A stretch of DNA of 58,000 bases from Adiantum capillus-veneris (GCA_014529385.2 CM043953.1:73625872-73683871), one strand, 5' to 3'; counted from the stretch's first letter, positions 22,504 to 34,949 are shown. The notes: generated by a model not told the origin, from the sequence alone. Numbers and translations are program-made.

Positions 22504-23010
22504 TGCGTCTGAGAGAGATCCAGAGAGAGAGAGAGCGGTACAATTTGCAAAAGATGGAGGCAAGGTGCCAGTAAAAATGTTGAACCAGAGAAAGATTTTG
22601 TTAAGGTTGGGAAGGCCAAGGGTGGGCGGGATGGTGTTGATGAGGTTTTCTGGACAACATTGAGCTCTTCAAGCTATGAGCAGTTCGAGAGTTGAGGAGG
22701 GAGAGAGCCATGGCGACAATTTTGGTCAAGGGTGAGCTCCTAGGTTGGGGAGGAAGGAGAGACAGGTGGGCAGTGGAGATGGTTCTTGGTGGGGATGAGG
22801 AATTGCAGGCGACGGGGTGGTTGAGGCGGAATTTCTCCGGTCAATACATTGTGGGAGAGGTCGAGGTAACAAAGGGAGGTGAGATTGGAGAGAGCAGGGA
22901 AGATGGAGCCCTCCAAGTGCAAGCTAGAGAGGCTCAAGCCTAGTACTCGGTTGTGACCATGGCAATCATAGCTCATGCTTTCCCAAGTGCACTACGGCCC
23001 ACCTTTCTTC
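21970..23010 (-). pseudogene. Leucine-rich-repeat receptor pseudogene (RLK/RLP type)
   Basis: Minus-strand fragments in three frames carry plant extracellular LRRs. Near 22930-22975 the N-terminal cap signature CTWESMSYDC precedes a first repeat containing NLTSLCYLDLSHNVLTGEIP. A second repeat near 22560-22640 contains LWFNIFTGTLPPSFANCTAL. A third at 21970-22272 contains NLSGTLPRALNNCIQLRDL. Such domains sense ligands at the plasma membrane. A TAG replaces the usual Trp just before the cap Cys, frames shift repeatedly, and GT/GA arrays at 22471-22535 interrupt it. No transmembrane or kinase part was found; the element J insertion lies immediately 3' of it. Receptor-like protein or kinase cannot be separated. 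Confidence 0.75.
22471..22535. repeat. Microsatellite (GT)15 and short GA run
   Basis: GT array 22471-22500 followed by an imperfect GA stretch, inside the LRR pseudogene. Confidence 0.92.
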
Positions 23011-23060
23011 CTGGATCGGAAGTGTTGTCACATTTTGGAGGCTCTCTCTCCCCCTCCCCC

Positions 23061-23063
<3 letters not shown>

Positions 23064-23115
<52 letters not shown>
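23064..23115. repeat. Microsatellite (CT)n
   Basis: CT array preceded by a C-rich imperfect segment. Confidence 0.93.
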
Positions 23116-23118
<3 letters not shown>

Positions 23119-23324
23119 CACACGGTAGAAGCTACATCAATTTATTGCAGCACGTGCTCTCAAGTTGGAACTTAGACGTTCATCCCTCATCTGCAGGCAG
23201 CTTGGCCTCATCACCTTTGCACTCACTTTGTTTTACAACAACCACTCTATTGCTTTGGACACCCTCACATCTGTATCTAGCTCATATCAATCATTACTTG
23301 ATAGTGTTGGTCTCAGGTTGTTGG

Positions 23325-23341
23325 GGTGTGTGCGTGTGTGC

Positions 23342-23395
<54 letters not shown>

Positions 23396-23448
23396 AAGAA
23401 GAACAATATTTTAACGTTGTGGGAAGAGAGAGAGAGAGAGAGAGAGAG
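23325..23448. repeat. Compound microsatellite (GT)n(GA)n plus (GA)n
   Basis: GT array from 23325, GA array 23361-23390, a short unique spacer, then GA 23423-23448. Confidence 0.93.
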
Positions 23449-26400
23449 TTTTTGTCTGTAGCCATCACCATCATGTTTCAAGAAACTATATAGTTCATGC
23501 GCAGAAACTTGTATTCTACTTAATATCTGAATATAACTCTCAAAAAACTATCACTTTTGTTTTGTATCAAGAATGAGATAGAGAGAGAGGTCCTGCAGTT
23601 GTTCTACAAGGGTATGACAAGGTGGAGTTGTCGCAGTCATGCGAGCCAAAAATCTATAATGGCAAACAAACAATGTTATGACACAAGTCTTCTGCTCATT
23701 TCCTTTCAACTTCATGTAGTAGCATGGCATGAGAATCATTATCTAGGGTCAACTTCTCGGCAATGGGCTCTATAATCAAAGAGTTCAATTATTGCTTGCA
23801 TTAGTAGGCAAATTTGTAGAGAGAGAGCATGCGCACATGCCTATGAGCGGTGGCTTCTCCGGAAAAAAAAGTGTTGTGAGCCCACCATAGGCCCGCCACA
23901 CCCCTACACCTAGCCACTGTGACTCTCACCATCGACATCGAAACGTCACCCCAGTTGCCTTAACGGTCACTTGTGGTGGCGAGAGTCGTTTGCTTGCAGG
24001 GAAAAGGCTTTATTGGCTGCTATAGAGGACCACATGATTGAGAAAGTTGACTTTTGTCATTTGCATTGCGATAACACCTGGGGATGTAGCGTGTGTGCTT
24101 ACTACAGGTGGGTGGTGAAGTTCAGGACTCGATCGGCAATCCATCGAGACCCTTCACATGTGCTCTCCCTAAGAGATAGAATCAGTCAGTTGCCTTCAAT
24201 GTTTGCAAAATATCAATTCACAAACATACAAAACTCCCTTTTGGGTAGAGGCAATTTTTCAAAATAATCGGCATGTGTTACAATCTAACTCTCTTTTCTT
24301 GATTTTTTCAAGTGGATTTTCTCCTTCTCCCTCTCCCTTAGACAGGTTGTTTTGATTTTCAACCAACTCAAGGCTAAGCAGAGTCCTAAACCTTGGTTGC
24401 CTTCCTATCTGAGTTGTCATGTTTCTTGATTTGTTGACATGTGCCTTCCTCTCATGTGCATATGTAGGTTTTCTTGAGTTCTTTCCTCTAAAGTTTCTTA
24501 TATGTAGTATTTCCAAGCTTTTGGGAAAAAGTTTTTCTTGAGCATTGGGCTTCTCTCCAATTGTAATCAAGATGTACATTTATATTCTTGTTGAAAATGC
24601 TTTGGTCTACTTGTAGGCATAATGTCGTACTTTTTGAAAGTACAAGAAGTTGTCACGAGCTATACTTGGAATGTTGTCTCTTGAAACTTGGATGGTACTA
24701 ATTGTAGAATTTGGTCACCACCTTGGCAAAGCAAAGAAGCTTAGTCGGTTATCATCGAGTGCAAGAGTGATGCCTTTCCACAAAGTTGATTACTTGTTGA
24801 AGGCTTGTGGGATTAAGCAAAAAGTTGGCATTGGAAGAACATGCAATGGCATGCGTAGCACAAGTTAATGGCAAGCTTCGGTCTTAGGGTGTCTCTTCCA
24901 ATCCCTTTCAATTTCCAATCATGAACCATCGATTTGGCATAAAGTTTTATTCGTACCTTCCACAAAATGGATTTAATGAAGCTAGGGTGATTGATTTTCA
25001 AAAGGTTGCAGTTGGCTATGGGAGGATGTTATGGTTGAATATTTGGGTGACCTTCCTAAGTTTGTGGTGGGTTGTGATGGAAGTTTCAGTTCATGGATGT
25101 TGGGTATTGAGGCAACCTTTTGAGCTTGGTGTAGGCTTGGAGTTTTGAGGTTATATCACTTTATAGCACCCCTAGCATGTTGCTAGCACCCCTCCCCAAG
25201 TCTCCTTCAATTTTGCACTTTTAATTGTTGTCGGTTCATCTCTCTTTGTCTATGCATGAAGGCCTTTCACCCTTGAATCACAAAGGCCTATTGCACTGCA
25301 ACTTCCTTTTGTTCCTTCTCACAAGCCACAAGAAAAAATGATAAGATGAGGTTTTGGGAGACTAAGTGTATGTATATTTTACATGTTTTTTTGTGCTAGT
25401 CTTTGATGTTGAGCTAATTGTCCCCAATGAGTATAAAAGTTCCTACGACAACATGCTTATCGTATAGATCTCAAAATGGCAGGCCTCGTGATTTTATCAC
25501 TTGTTAAATAAGTTAACTCAAGGTATAAATGTTTGTATACTTTTACAAGAAACACATAAATTGTAAGATCCAAGATCTACATTTTAAGCCCTTGTATTCA
25601 TCTCCACCATCTCCTCGTCATTCTTAGCCACTCTTTAAGGTTGCAAGAGTGCACACACAACGCTTAGAGGAGGAGGAGAAGCAAGGGTACACAACAAGGT
25701 TTTGTGTTTCTTACTATGCAAAAAAATATATAATTTAGGCCTCAAATCATGGGTATACATACGATGAATAAGAGGACAAACCTTTACAAATTTCTTGTTT
25801 CCTTAGTGAAGAACATGCCCACAATTTGAGTGTATAAGTGGGCCATCCCATCCTTGACAGCCTTCTTTATTCCACTAGGTTAGATATGGCTTCATTATTT
25901 GGGCTTTTGTTTCTAAATGTTCATTTTCCATTGCTAGCAGAGAGGCTATTAGCATTATGAAGTAGCTAACACTCGTGAGCTGTTCTTGTGTGGAAAAATT
26001 GTGTGTCCCTCTATTCACCAAACGCCTTGGAGTAACTCAATGACCACAATTTGGATGTCAATAATTTGATGTTTGAGCTTGACGAAACAAAGTGAATGCC
26101 CTCTCATCTAGAAGTTCCTAATTAATGTTGCAACCTAATTCTTGAATTAACATTGTCACTACAACCCCAATTACTAACAGTGTGAACTTTCTTCTTTGGA
26201 GATTCCTAACTAACTTTAAATAATTTCAAACTTGATTTGATGTTGAACCACATTGCACTCTACAACAATGCACAATGTTGATAGAGAAATTGTTATATAA
26301 TAGACACATGCAAAACCATCAAGTTGTGTCAACAACATATGAGTAGCATGAGGGCACAATTTTGCAGCAACATTACCTCACAACCTCAAATGATAGAAGC

Positions 26401-26490
26401 CACGAATGCCTCATCCCATCTTCCACCCTCTCACCCTCCTTCTATTTATATCATTTTAGATCCCTTAAACATGAGGGACTCTATTAAAAC
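23449..26490. other. No recognisable gene
   Basis: Three kilobases without a domain I can name. A stretch near 25636-25800 resembles, weakly, the end of the I/D copia LTR family (GCAAGAGTGCACACACAAC), so part may be an old LTR relic. Confidence 0.45.
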
Positions 26491-26714
26491 TATTGGAGTT
26501 AGGATTGCAAGAATGCACACACACCTTGGAGATTGAAAAGAAGCTCAAGGCACACAACTAAGAAGACTTTGTGCATGAATACAAGATAAGATAATCCTAG
26601 AGTGATAGGCATATATATAAGGCATGAGAGAGAGAAAAACTTCCTATTGAGGGTAAAAGTGCCCCAGCGGTCGTAAGTGTGCTCACACAAATGACTACCA
26701 TATACATGGTAACA
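26491..26714 (-). repeat. 3' LTR of copia element D
   Basis: 224 bp, starts TGTTACC on the minus strand after CCAAGGGGGGATT. Matches the LTR of element I. Confidence 0.78.
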
Positions 26715-28254
26715 AATCCCCCCTTGGAGTGATGAGATGAAGAAGAGCTGGCACATAGAGTACAGGGAAGTGCCATGCCCTATGGACATGACCAATCCAC
26801 AAGGGGATGCAAGCCCAAAGCTTTACAAAAAGCTTCAACCTTCTCACAAGACAATGCCTTTGTGAATGGATCTGCAAGTTATCATGTGTCGGCACATAAG
26901 ACAAGCTAGCTAAGAGTCTCTCTTGGACATAGTGATAATGCACCCCAATGTGCTTTGTGCATGCATGAAAGATTGGGTTCCTTGCAATTGCCAATGTGCT
27001 CTCACTATCAGTGTAGATGAGACTACCTAACTCCTAAATCAACCATAAGGCATCTGAGCCACACGCACTCAACCGTAGCTATCAACCAACATACGCATGA
27101 ATTGATGAGCATGAAATAAAAATACTCATGGGCACTCATGTGTCATAGAATCTAGCCCAATCGGAGTCAGAAAAAACATGTAAATATGGAGGCAATGATC
27201 CCCCCTACATAAATCTTCTCACTTGTGAGACACCAAACTGAGTATCTACCTTGTAATAAATACACAAATGAGACAACCAACATTTGTTTGGTAGAGGACA
27301 ATATCTACAGGATTTCCAACATCATGTAGACTTAACTTTAAACCTGTTGCCTAGGAGTGGCAATTGGTTTGCAATCATCCAATCCAATTCTGTAGAGCAA
27401 AGTTTACACATACTTTGCATAACATATTGCAATGATCTCATCACACAGCTAAAACTAAATGCTCAAATAATGATGCAAAAAACCCAAATATAGTTCAATT
27501 AACCTTAAATTTAGCAATACACGTCTCATTTGGACTAGTGAGCAATTATCCACATACACAACAACGATAAGATATACAACATCCATGTGTTTTTCACACA
27601 AAGTGCTCTTACTTGGGCTATTTTGAAAGACACTTGGAATTAAATGATTATGCATCTTCTCATACCAAGCACCAGAAAATTAAACCATACAATGCTTTAT
27701 TATATTTTCTTACTTTCTTTTCTTGTTCTTTCTTGAAAAGACCACGAGGCTGCATTACATACAAATTCTCATACATGTCACCATTCAAGAAAGCAATTTT
27801 AATGTCCTCTAATTATATCCAATAAAAAATAAGCCACAAATGCACAAATGAAATGAACACGTCACACAACAAGTGGGGTCAAAAGTTTATATATAATCCA
27901 TGCCCTTTTGTTGAGCATAACCTTTTGTAATAAGCCTTGCCTTGTAGTGATCAATGCTACCATCCTGCTTGTGTTTCAACTTATAAAAACACTTTGTACA
28001 AATGGCCTTCTTCCCATGAGGCACATCACATCAAGACCATGAATTTTTCTTCACAAGTGTATTGTATTCATCTTGCTTCATCAAACGTAAGAGGTTTCTT
28101 CTCGTCACACATACTTGACACAAACAAATCATAAAAATCTCATGCACAAGAAGCATGATAAGAACTTGAATGAGTATGACTAGACAAACGTTCATCCAAT
28201 CTACTGTTACGCAAACGGTTGCAACAACCATTTTGGCATAGCTCTAGCTTCCTT
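26491..28254 (-). pseudogene. Copia element D, distal part (RT, RNase H, 3' LTR)
   Basis: Minus-strand decayed copia. From the right, an RT start (QDEYNTLVKKNSWS near 28040) leads to the RT core with YVDN at about 27550, where YVDD is expected, then the RNase H end (ARNPIFHACTKHIGVHYHYV near 26930). A polypurine tract (26715-26727) and the 3' LTR follow. The sequence stops abruptly at 28254, where element C begins, and resumes at 43840. The family matches element I. Many stops make it inactive. Confidence 0.8.
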
Positions 28255-28618
28255 TGTAGATGGCTAAGACAGTCTCACTGGGTGGGAACCGACTCTTGTG
28301 AGACGAACAATGTATCAATCAGTAATTACTACGGCAGTTACCACAGTAATTCCCAAGGCATATAAATAGGACCCATTACATTATAATCGGGTTGGCATTA
28401 GTCGTGGGCATGAATCAAGTCATTTGTCGGTTGTATGTCTGCTTAAGCTTTTGATTCATAATCCTTAGCCCTGAGCTGTTCATAATCCTTAGCCCTGAGC
28501 TGTTCTTGAACTACATCATCTTTATCTATAATCTTTCACCTATAATTCTAAATACAGCACCCCAGTGTACTTCAATCATACATACTTTGTACTTATCCTC
28601 TCTCTGAATCTGAATATC

Positions 28619-30246
28619 TGTAATGGAATTTGCCTATTCAATTTGAGAATAGCGGAATTTCATGAGAGTACTTTCAAGAAATGATTTTGTGAGCATAGCG
28701 GGTAGACATAATTGAAGATAGCAACATAATCATAGCAATTAGTTAACTTGGCATAGACAATACTTTTGCAAGAGAGAGAATTTAGAGAACATGACAACAG
28801 TTGAGGACCGGATTTATGTGGAGCCGGTCCCCCCTCCAATAGGCATTTGTATTATGATTTCTCCCATAAAAAGAGACTTGTTACAATACATTCTTTGTGT
28901 TCCTTGTGACCTAGGTGAAGCAATGAAGATGGAAAGCTTCAAGCATCACCATCATAGCATAACCTGAACTTGAAGAAAGCTTTAACTATACCAAGCCTCA
29001 GTCCCAAGACCTCAAACACCTTCGAAGGTGGAGAGAGCTAGCGGGAATGAGGGTAGGGAAGAGGAAGAAGAAACATTTCATACGAGAAAGAGCTAGTTCC
29101 TCACTTATCATAACTCTTGTGCTAGCATACATAATAGCATAGTAATGAAGAAGAAATAGATGGCAAGCTCAAGCATTGAAGCATGGCTCTTGGATGGATT
29201 TGCACTCCATAGCCAAGAGTGTTGGTGTAGGCTCTCAACCTCTACTTGCTTGGGGAAGGAGAGGGAGATCTTGCACTTTGCATAGTACACAATGAGAGTG
29301 TTTGTGAGTGTGTGTGGGTGAGTATACCCCCTAAGCACCCCCCTAGCTTGCTTGGGTCGACCCCCCCTTGTAGCTCATGCTTGAAGCTCATTGGACCCCT
29401 CCAGGCCCAGCCAATCACAAGCATGAGCCATTACAAGCAACAGGGGTAGCCTTGGGACAAGTGTCCCCCTTTCCCCTTTGAGAGAGAGGACTTGATAAAT
29501 GCAAAAACAATTGTAATTTATCATTGGACCCCTTTGAAGCCTAGCCAATAGGCTTCAAGCAACACATGAAGGTAACATGGGTAGGGACCTGACATGTGTC
29601 CTTGCTGCCTCTTCAAGCTGGGGCTTCCCTTGTGAGTGTGAGTGTGAGTGTGTGTTCTCTCTCTAATCCCTAGGAAAAGGGCTCGCCCCCCCTCTTGTAG
29701 GGATGCTTTTGACTTTAGGAGCTCAAGCACCTTAGTCATCAAGCATGACAAAGCACTTGGACTAGGGGGTATTCCCACAAGCATCTCAGGCAAGCATGTC
29801 AAGGCACCTCAACCACCTTAATCAAGCGGCAAGTCAAGCACCTCAAGCATGGAGTAAGTCAAGCACCTCAAGCACCTTAATCAAGCACCTCAAGCAGGAC
29901 AAACACCTCAAGCACGACAAGCACCTCAAGCAGGTCAAGCACCTCGAGCTTGGGCCGGGTTCCCACCTCAAGCTCAGCCCTAGCTTACCTAAGGTCAAAG
30001 GACATTTACACACATTATTGGAGGTCTTCAATGAAGCTAACCCTAAGGTCTTATGCTCCATTGGTTAGCCTTGCTCTTGATAGACCATCTCCCATTTGGG
30101 CCCCTTTACTATTGGCCCCGTGTTGAGATAGATCTATAAGCACATATCTATATCTTAACACTTGTTCCCATTTATTCTCCCACATTAAGTGATCAATTTA
30201 ATATGAGAAAATCATTTGGGTTGGTTAGATATTAGATTTTATGACA
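28619..30246 (-). mobile_element. Solo LTR B1 (1.6-kb gypsy-type LTR)
   Basis: 1628 bp with TG...CA ends (TGTCATAA start on the minus strand), no internal region, and a 5-bp target duplication ATATC at 28614-28618 and 30247-30251. It is the same family as B2 at 31503 but inverted. Removing it restores a continuous C LTR. It contains the array of short CAAGCACCT units at 29796-29945. A solo LTR is the product of recombination between the two LTRs of a complete element. Confidence 0.92.
29796..29945. repeat. Minisatellite of CACCTCAAGCA-type units
   Basis: About ten imperfect units of 10-16 bases built on CAAGCACCTCAAGCA, inside solo LTR B1. Confidence 0.85.
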
Positions 30247-30341
30247 ATATCATTCTCAGTACTTCTGTTTGTTTCTCATTCCAGTAGATGTATTCCATTT
30301 CAGTTTCTATTTCCTTTTCCACTGCTTGAACTAACACATCA

Positions 30342-31502
30342 ATCGGGCCGAGCGTGCTTAGCCGCCTAAAGGAAACCTTTAGTAGAGCAACTCGCTCCGA
30401 ACATGGAGCTAATGATGTAAATGAGGGAGGTGGGGAAGTAAATTCTCCATTCGTGACCAACGTAGACCCTATGTCCTTAGAAAATGTGCATGTGAATACT
30501 TCATTCACTGCACCTCCTGACTCTTCAGAGTTATTTCCCTCCGAGGTCATATTACCTGATGGTAGAAGCCTTGCCGAAGTGCAAGAGGTTCAACGATATA
30601 TCCTTGCAGCGAGGGAAAAGGAAATTGAGAGCTTACGCAAGGCAGAGCAACGAAGAGAGTTAAAATCGAAAGGGTCTATGTCAATATCTTTGCTAAGAGA
30701 GCAATCAAGTGCTCCTGACTTAGCAATCGCTAAGGGCCAACCCCTAGAAAGCAACATTGCATCTAGCTCAAAGAACACCCCTAGCACCTCAATCTTAGAT
30801 GGAGTGTTCTTAAATGAGAACTGGGAGTACGAACTAAAAACAAAAACTCTGATTGACCTATACACAGGTCACACCTATCACGTGGGTTGGTTAGATGTCC
30901 TACAATCCACAATGGGTGCTACTAGTGTGGAGGATCAACAACAAAGAGTTTGTGAGGTCATCCATATGGTCATTGAGTTAGAGAGACAGAACAATGCGAT
31001 TAACATGCCTTCAACGGGTCTCATGAGATTCTTGGATACAGGAAAGGCTAAACAACCGACCTTATCGCAAATGGAGAGTCCCTCGGTAAGTCCGATGGAT
31101 CCCCCATATGTTGTTTCGCCAGGGGTCTCAGTGCAATATGAGCCCACAAGTGATAGCTTCACCTTTCCAACTCTAGCTCATCTTTCCCTTGATGACACCA
31201 TGGCTACCATGCCTACCCCAATGATGGGCATGCCAAGAAACACGCCATGGACCTCATTTGTTAGTAAAGCACCGCTACATGGTAGCTCAATGCCTGCAAC
31301 AGTACCTACAAGTGTGTACCAATCATATGCACCTATGGATCATCACACTCATGTAGTCCCTACCCCTCCCATTGTTTCAACTACCTATGCTCCACAACCA
31401 CAATACACAAGTTCTTATTTCCATGGGACTATACCGACTAGCATTAGCATGTCACATCCGACGTCTGCTATGCCTAGGGCCACCCATATGAACTATGGAC
31501 CA
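30342..31502 (+). pseudogene. Gypsy-type gag, N-terminal part, 5'-incomplete
   Basis: An open frame of about 385 residues begins directly at the LTR end without an ATG; the frame enters from the LTR. It contains a charged helical stretch (VQRYILAAREKEIESLRKAE) then a Pro/Thr/Met/Tyr-rich tail. It stops being gag at 31502, where solo LTR B2 inserted, and the reading frame continues in phase after 33105. Missing 5' leader, primer site and start codon suggest that an internal piece of a gypsy gag became joined to this LTR by deletion or recombination. Confidence 0.65.
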
Positions 31503-32372
31503 TGTCATAATAATCAATATCTAATTCTCCTAAATGATTTTCTCATATTAAACTGATCATTTAATGTGGGGAAGGCCAGGGGAGAAAAAGCTAGAATATT
31601 GGTTAAGCTAGCAGACCGGCCACATTAGGGATCCAAAGGAGGGAAAATAGGGATCCAAAGGGGGGTCCATTTGCAAAAGAGCCATGTGCAACAATGGGCT
31701 AAAAAGACCCTAAGGTTCAGCCCATTAAGACTTCCAAAATGGTAAGGTTCCAAAATTCAAAGGTTGTGTCCAAAGGTCAACCCTAGGGAAAATTGGATGC
31801 TTTGTGTGTGCCCTAAAAGTCTTTGCACATCCCTACATGGGAGGGGGCGAGCCCTAAAGGTAGGGGATGAGAGAGAAAGCCACACACACACACACACATG
31901 CTCCCTTTACACAAAGGGAATGAGGGACACATGTCAGCTCCCTAGGCCAGATGCCCACAAGGTGTGCCCAATTTCTATTGGATGGCCCTTGAAGTGGACC
32001 AATGAGAATTAAGCTAGAGTAAATCTAGTTTAATTAATTTAAAAACATTTAATAAAAGAAACCAATGAGAATTAAGTCTCCTAGAAGACTATTGGGCAGT
32101 CTCCCAAGGGGTCCAATGAGCATTCAGGAGCCCCATGGCTTGCCTGATTCCTATTGGCCAGGAGGCAAAGGGGTCCAATGAGAGTTTAGTTTAATTATTT
32201 AATTACCTAAAGCTCTCACAAAAGGGGAAAGGGGGACACATGTCAGAAGGCTATCACTTATGCTGTTTAATTGTAATTGGCTTGACTTGGGGAGGGCCAA
32301 TGAGGCTTCAGCAAGAGCAATTAGCAAGAGGGCTCTCCCAAGAGAGAGAGGGGGCTGATTTTTGCAAGGCAT

Positions 32373-32408
<36 letters not shown>

Positions 32409-33105
32409 GCTCATGTGTGAAGAAAGAATACTCTATCTCCTCCCAAGCTTTAATGGAGAGCTCATCACCTACTCCAAGCTTGTGAGATAGAAGCCTACAT
32501 CAACACTCTCTTGGCATGTGGATGCAAATCCAACCAAGAGCCAAGCTACAATGCATGCTCATCTTCTCTACCAAGCTAATTACTAAGCTAAGCTATGCTA
32601 ATATGAGTGATTATGTGAGGAGATGTACATCTTTCTCGTAAGATACTCCTTCTTCCTCTCAATCTACTCTCATACCCTGCTAGCTCTCACCATCTTCGAA
32701 GGTGTGTGAGGTCTTGGGTCTGAGAACGGGGATAATTCAAGTTGTGTTTGATTAAGTGTTTTGCTTAGTGCATGAAGCTTCCATCTTCATTGCACTAGCT
32801 AGTCTTGAAGGAATACAAAGAATTGTATTGTACAATGTCTCTCTTGATGGGAGAAACCATAATACAAAGCCTTTTGGAGGGGGGACCGGCTCCATGCAAA
32901 TCCAGTCCTCAACTGTTGTCAATAGCTTAATTTCTCTCTCTTTTGAAAGTATTGTTGATGCTATCTAACAAGGTGTTATGCTTTTTGTTGCTCTCTCCAC
33001 CCAAGCACTCTTGTAATTCTCATTAGGAATCTATTCTAATGAAATGCCCACTATGTTCATGCTAATTTCCGCTACACATAAGTTATTAGGCCAATAAATG
33101 TTACA
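31503..33105 (+). mobile_element. Solo LTR B2 (same family as B1)
   Basis: 1603 bp, starts TGTCATAATAATC and ends AATGTTACA, with target duplication GACCA at 31498-31502 and 33106-33110. It lies inside the gag coding region of element C. Long stretches are the inverse complement of B1, for example the GGAGGGGGGACCGG block near 32878 and its partner near 28830. CA arrays at 31881-31898 and 32375-32408. At least five CCAATGAG/CCAATGAGG motifs occur between 31998 and 32305. Confidence 0.93.
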
Positions 33106-34949
33106 GACCACCACATGGCACAACATCGTACCCAACGTGGAACCCAAGGGCTTCCTATGCGCCAAGCCCAATGCCAATACCTACTCCACATGTAGTCTCT
33201 GGAGCGCCTTCACCCATGGTGCCTGCTCATTTAGGTGACTTGGCAACATTTGCTCAAGCTATTGGTCGATCTATTGCTGAGAATATGCATAACGCGCCTG
33301 ATAGAGAGCCTAGAAGTAAGGCAGTACAAATAGCCAAGCTCACACAAAAATTTAGTGGAGACGGGGATGTGAGAAAGCATATCGAAGTGTTTGAACAAAT
33401 ATGCGATTCTCTAGGAGAACACAATGACCTACATAAGAGCAATGCTTTAAGCCTAACCTTAAGTGGAAAGGCTGGGGATTGGTATAGAACCCTAAGGGTG
33501 GAAGAAAAAACGATTTACCCTACTCTTAGGAGACTGTTCTTAAAAGAATACATACGAGAGGGAGTACTTTGGGGTGTAGCCTCTCAACTCCAGAAAGCCC
33601 AACGAGAGGAAGGAGAGTCGGTGAGAGACTTTATTAGTCGACTGGAGCATTTGAATTCTCGTTGTAATCCAAATGAGCGCTTTAACAATAACCAATTTCT
33701 CGATAGATTCATTAGGGGATTACGACATGAGGATATCTACAATGGCCTAGTCATTAGAGGTATCACCACTTGGGAAGCAGTCACCACCAATGCGATCAAA
33801 TTGGAGGATAATTTAATGATTCAAGGAGAAAGAGTGTCTGTTGAGCCTAAATCTATTAGCTCCCAAGCATCATGGCATCAGCCAATGACCCTAAAGCCTA
33901 TTGCTAAGGAGCCAAAGATATCTGAGATGACTTTAGCAGATCTCACCAAGGCTATTCAAGAGAGTCTTAGAGACAATCGTGCTCCGCAAAACAATCATAT
34001 GTATCCAAGAAGGGAGCAACAATGGTGCTCAGTATGCTATGGACCGCATAGTATCAGTGAATGCCCTACTTTTAGAGTAAAATTCAATGGGAACCGCAAT
34101 GCCTGTGGGAGGTATGGTCATCAAGCTAAGGATTGCATAGTATTTAAGCGCACGATGGCCAATAGACCAACCTTAGCATGGACAGACACACCTCGAGTGC
34201 CTGCATTGATGTCGGCCCCACCTCTTGAACAAACAGCACAATACATGGTCCCTAGGGCCCAAAATGTTGTTCAAACAACACCCTTACCGCCTCCAGTGCT
34301 AGGACCGCAACCACCACATCCGAGAATCACTTCTGTGAATCAAGTGGGTTGTGAGTCATCTATTGCTTGTTTGGAAGGCTGTGAGAAAGATATAGATCCT
34401 AATATTGCCTATGGGATGGATGTGCTTGAAGAAAGTCCACAATACTACATGGAGGACTATTGGGGACAAGTCAAACCTGTATATCAAGTAGCTGCTCTTG
34501 CGGCAAGAGGCCAAAATATCAATTACACTGCTAAGAGACCACCTCTTCAATGCTATGAGTGTGGAGGTCCACATCGTGTAGCCGAGTGTCCTATTAGGCT
34601 ACAAAAGAACGCCACACTAATGCAAACCAATATGTCTACAATGCCGATACTCATGTGTAATCGATGTGGCATAGATCATTTGATTGCCCAATGTCCAAAT
34701 AATCCAAATGCACCGAAGATCGCGCCATTAAACTTGATTGAAGTTACCGAGGAGCCATCACAAAGTACACATGTGGTACCAGTAAACGTACTCACACGAT
34801 CGATGCTCCAAAAACAAAACTATATCCTTGAGGAAAAAGACACGGCATCAATTGCCCAATCTCAGAAAAAAGAAGAAAACACGAAGGAAGAGATCGCAAA
34901 AAGCAGCGAAGTTGGACCCCAGTTCAAAGACCAACATAGGGACTGGTGA
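33106..34949 (+). pseudogene. Gypsy-type gag, capsid and nucleocapsid part
   Basis: From 33171 a 592-residue frame is fully open, and it is open further upstream to the solo LTR. The retrotransposon gag domain spans about residues 45-210, with LSGKAGDWYRTL and ESVRDFISRLEHLNSRC. Four zinc-knuckle-like clusters follow: CSVCYGPHSISEC, a degenerate ACGRYGHQAKDC, CYECGGPHRVAEC and CNRCGIDHLIAQC. It is the structural, RNA-binding protein of a Ty3-gypsy element. The frame ends at 34949, and a +1 overlapping frame (34828 on) leads to the protease. It is intact as a frame but cut from its N-terminus by B2. Confidence 0.85.

Larger units (their letters stand above)
28255..30341 (+). repeat. 5' LTR of element C, split by solo LTR B1
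   Basis: Host LTR bases are 28255-28618 and 30252-30341, about 454 bp, compared with 434 bp in the 3' copy. Part of the length difference is a 24-bp tandem duplication (CATAATCCTTAGCCCTGAGC and on) at about 28454-28503. A TATA-like CATATAAATAGG lies near 28358. Confidence 0.85.

Noticed and set aside
24000-25150. Possible host exons (frames near 23971-24267 and 24921-25148)
   Set aside because: No recognisable domain, no consistent splice signals and frequent stops in neighbouring frames.
29796-29945. CRISPR-like array of CAAGCACCT units
   Set aside because: Units are imperfect and vary in length without unique spacers of constant size. It is a minisatellite inside a plant solo LTR.
34864-34872. 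A-AAA-AAG slippery site at the gag-protease overlap
   Set aside because: The protease frame is +1 relative to gag, not -1, so this heptamer does not explain the switch. An indel is simpler.
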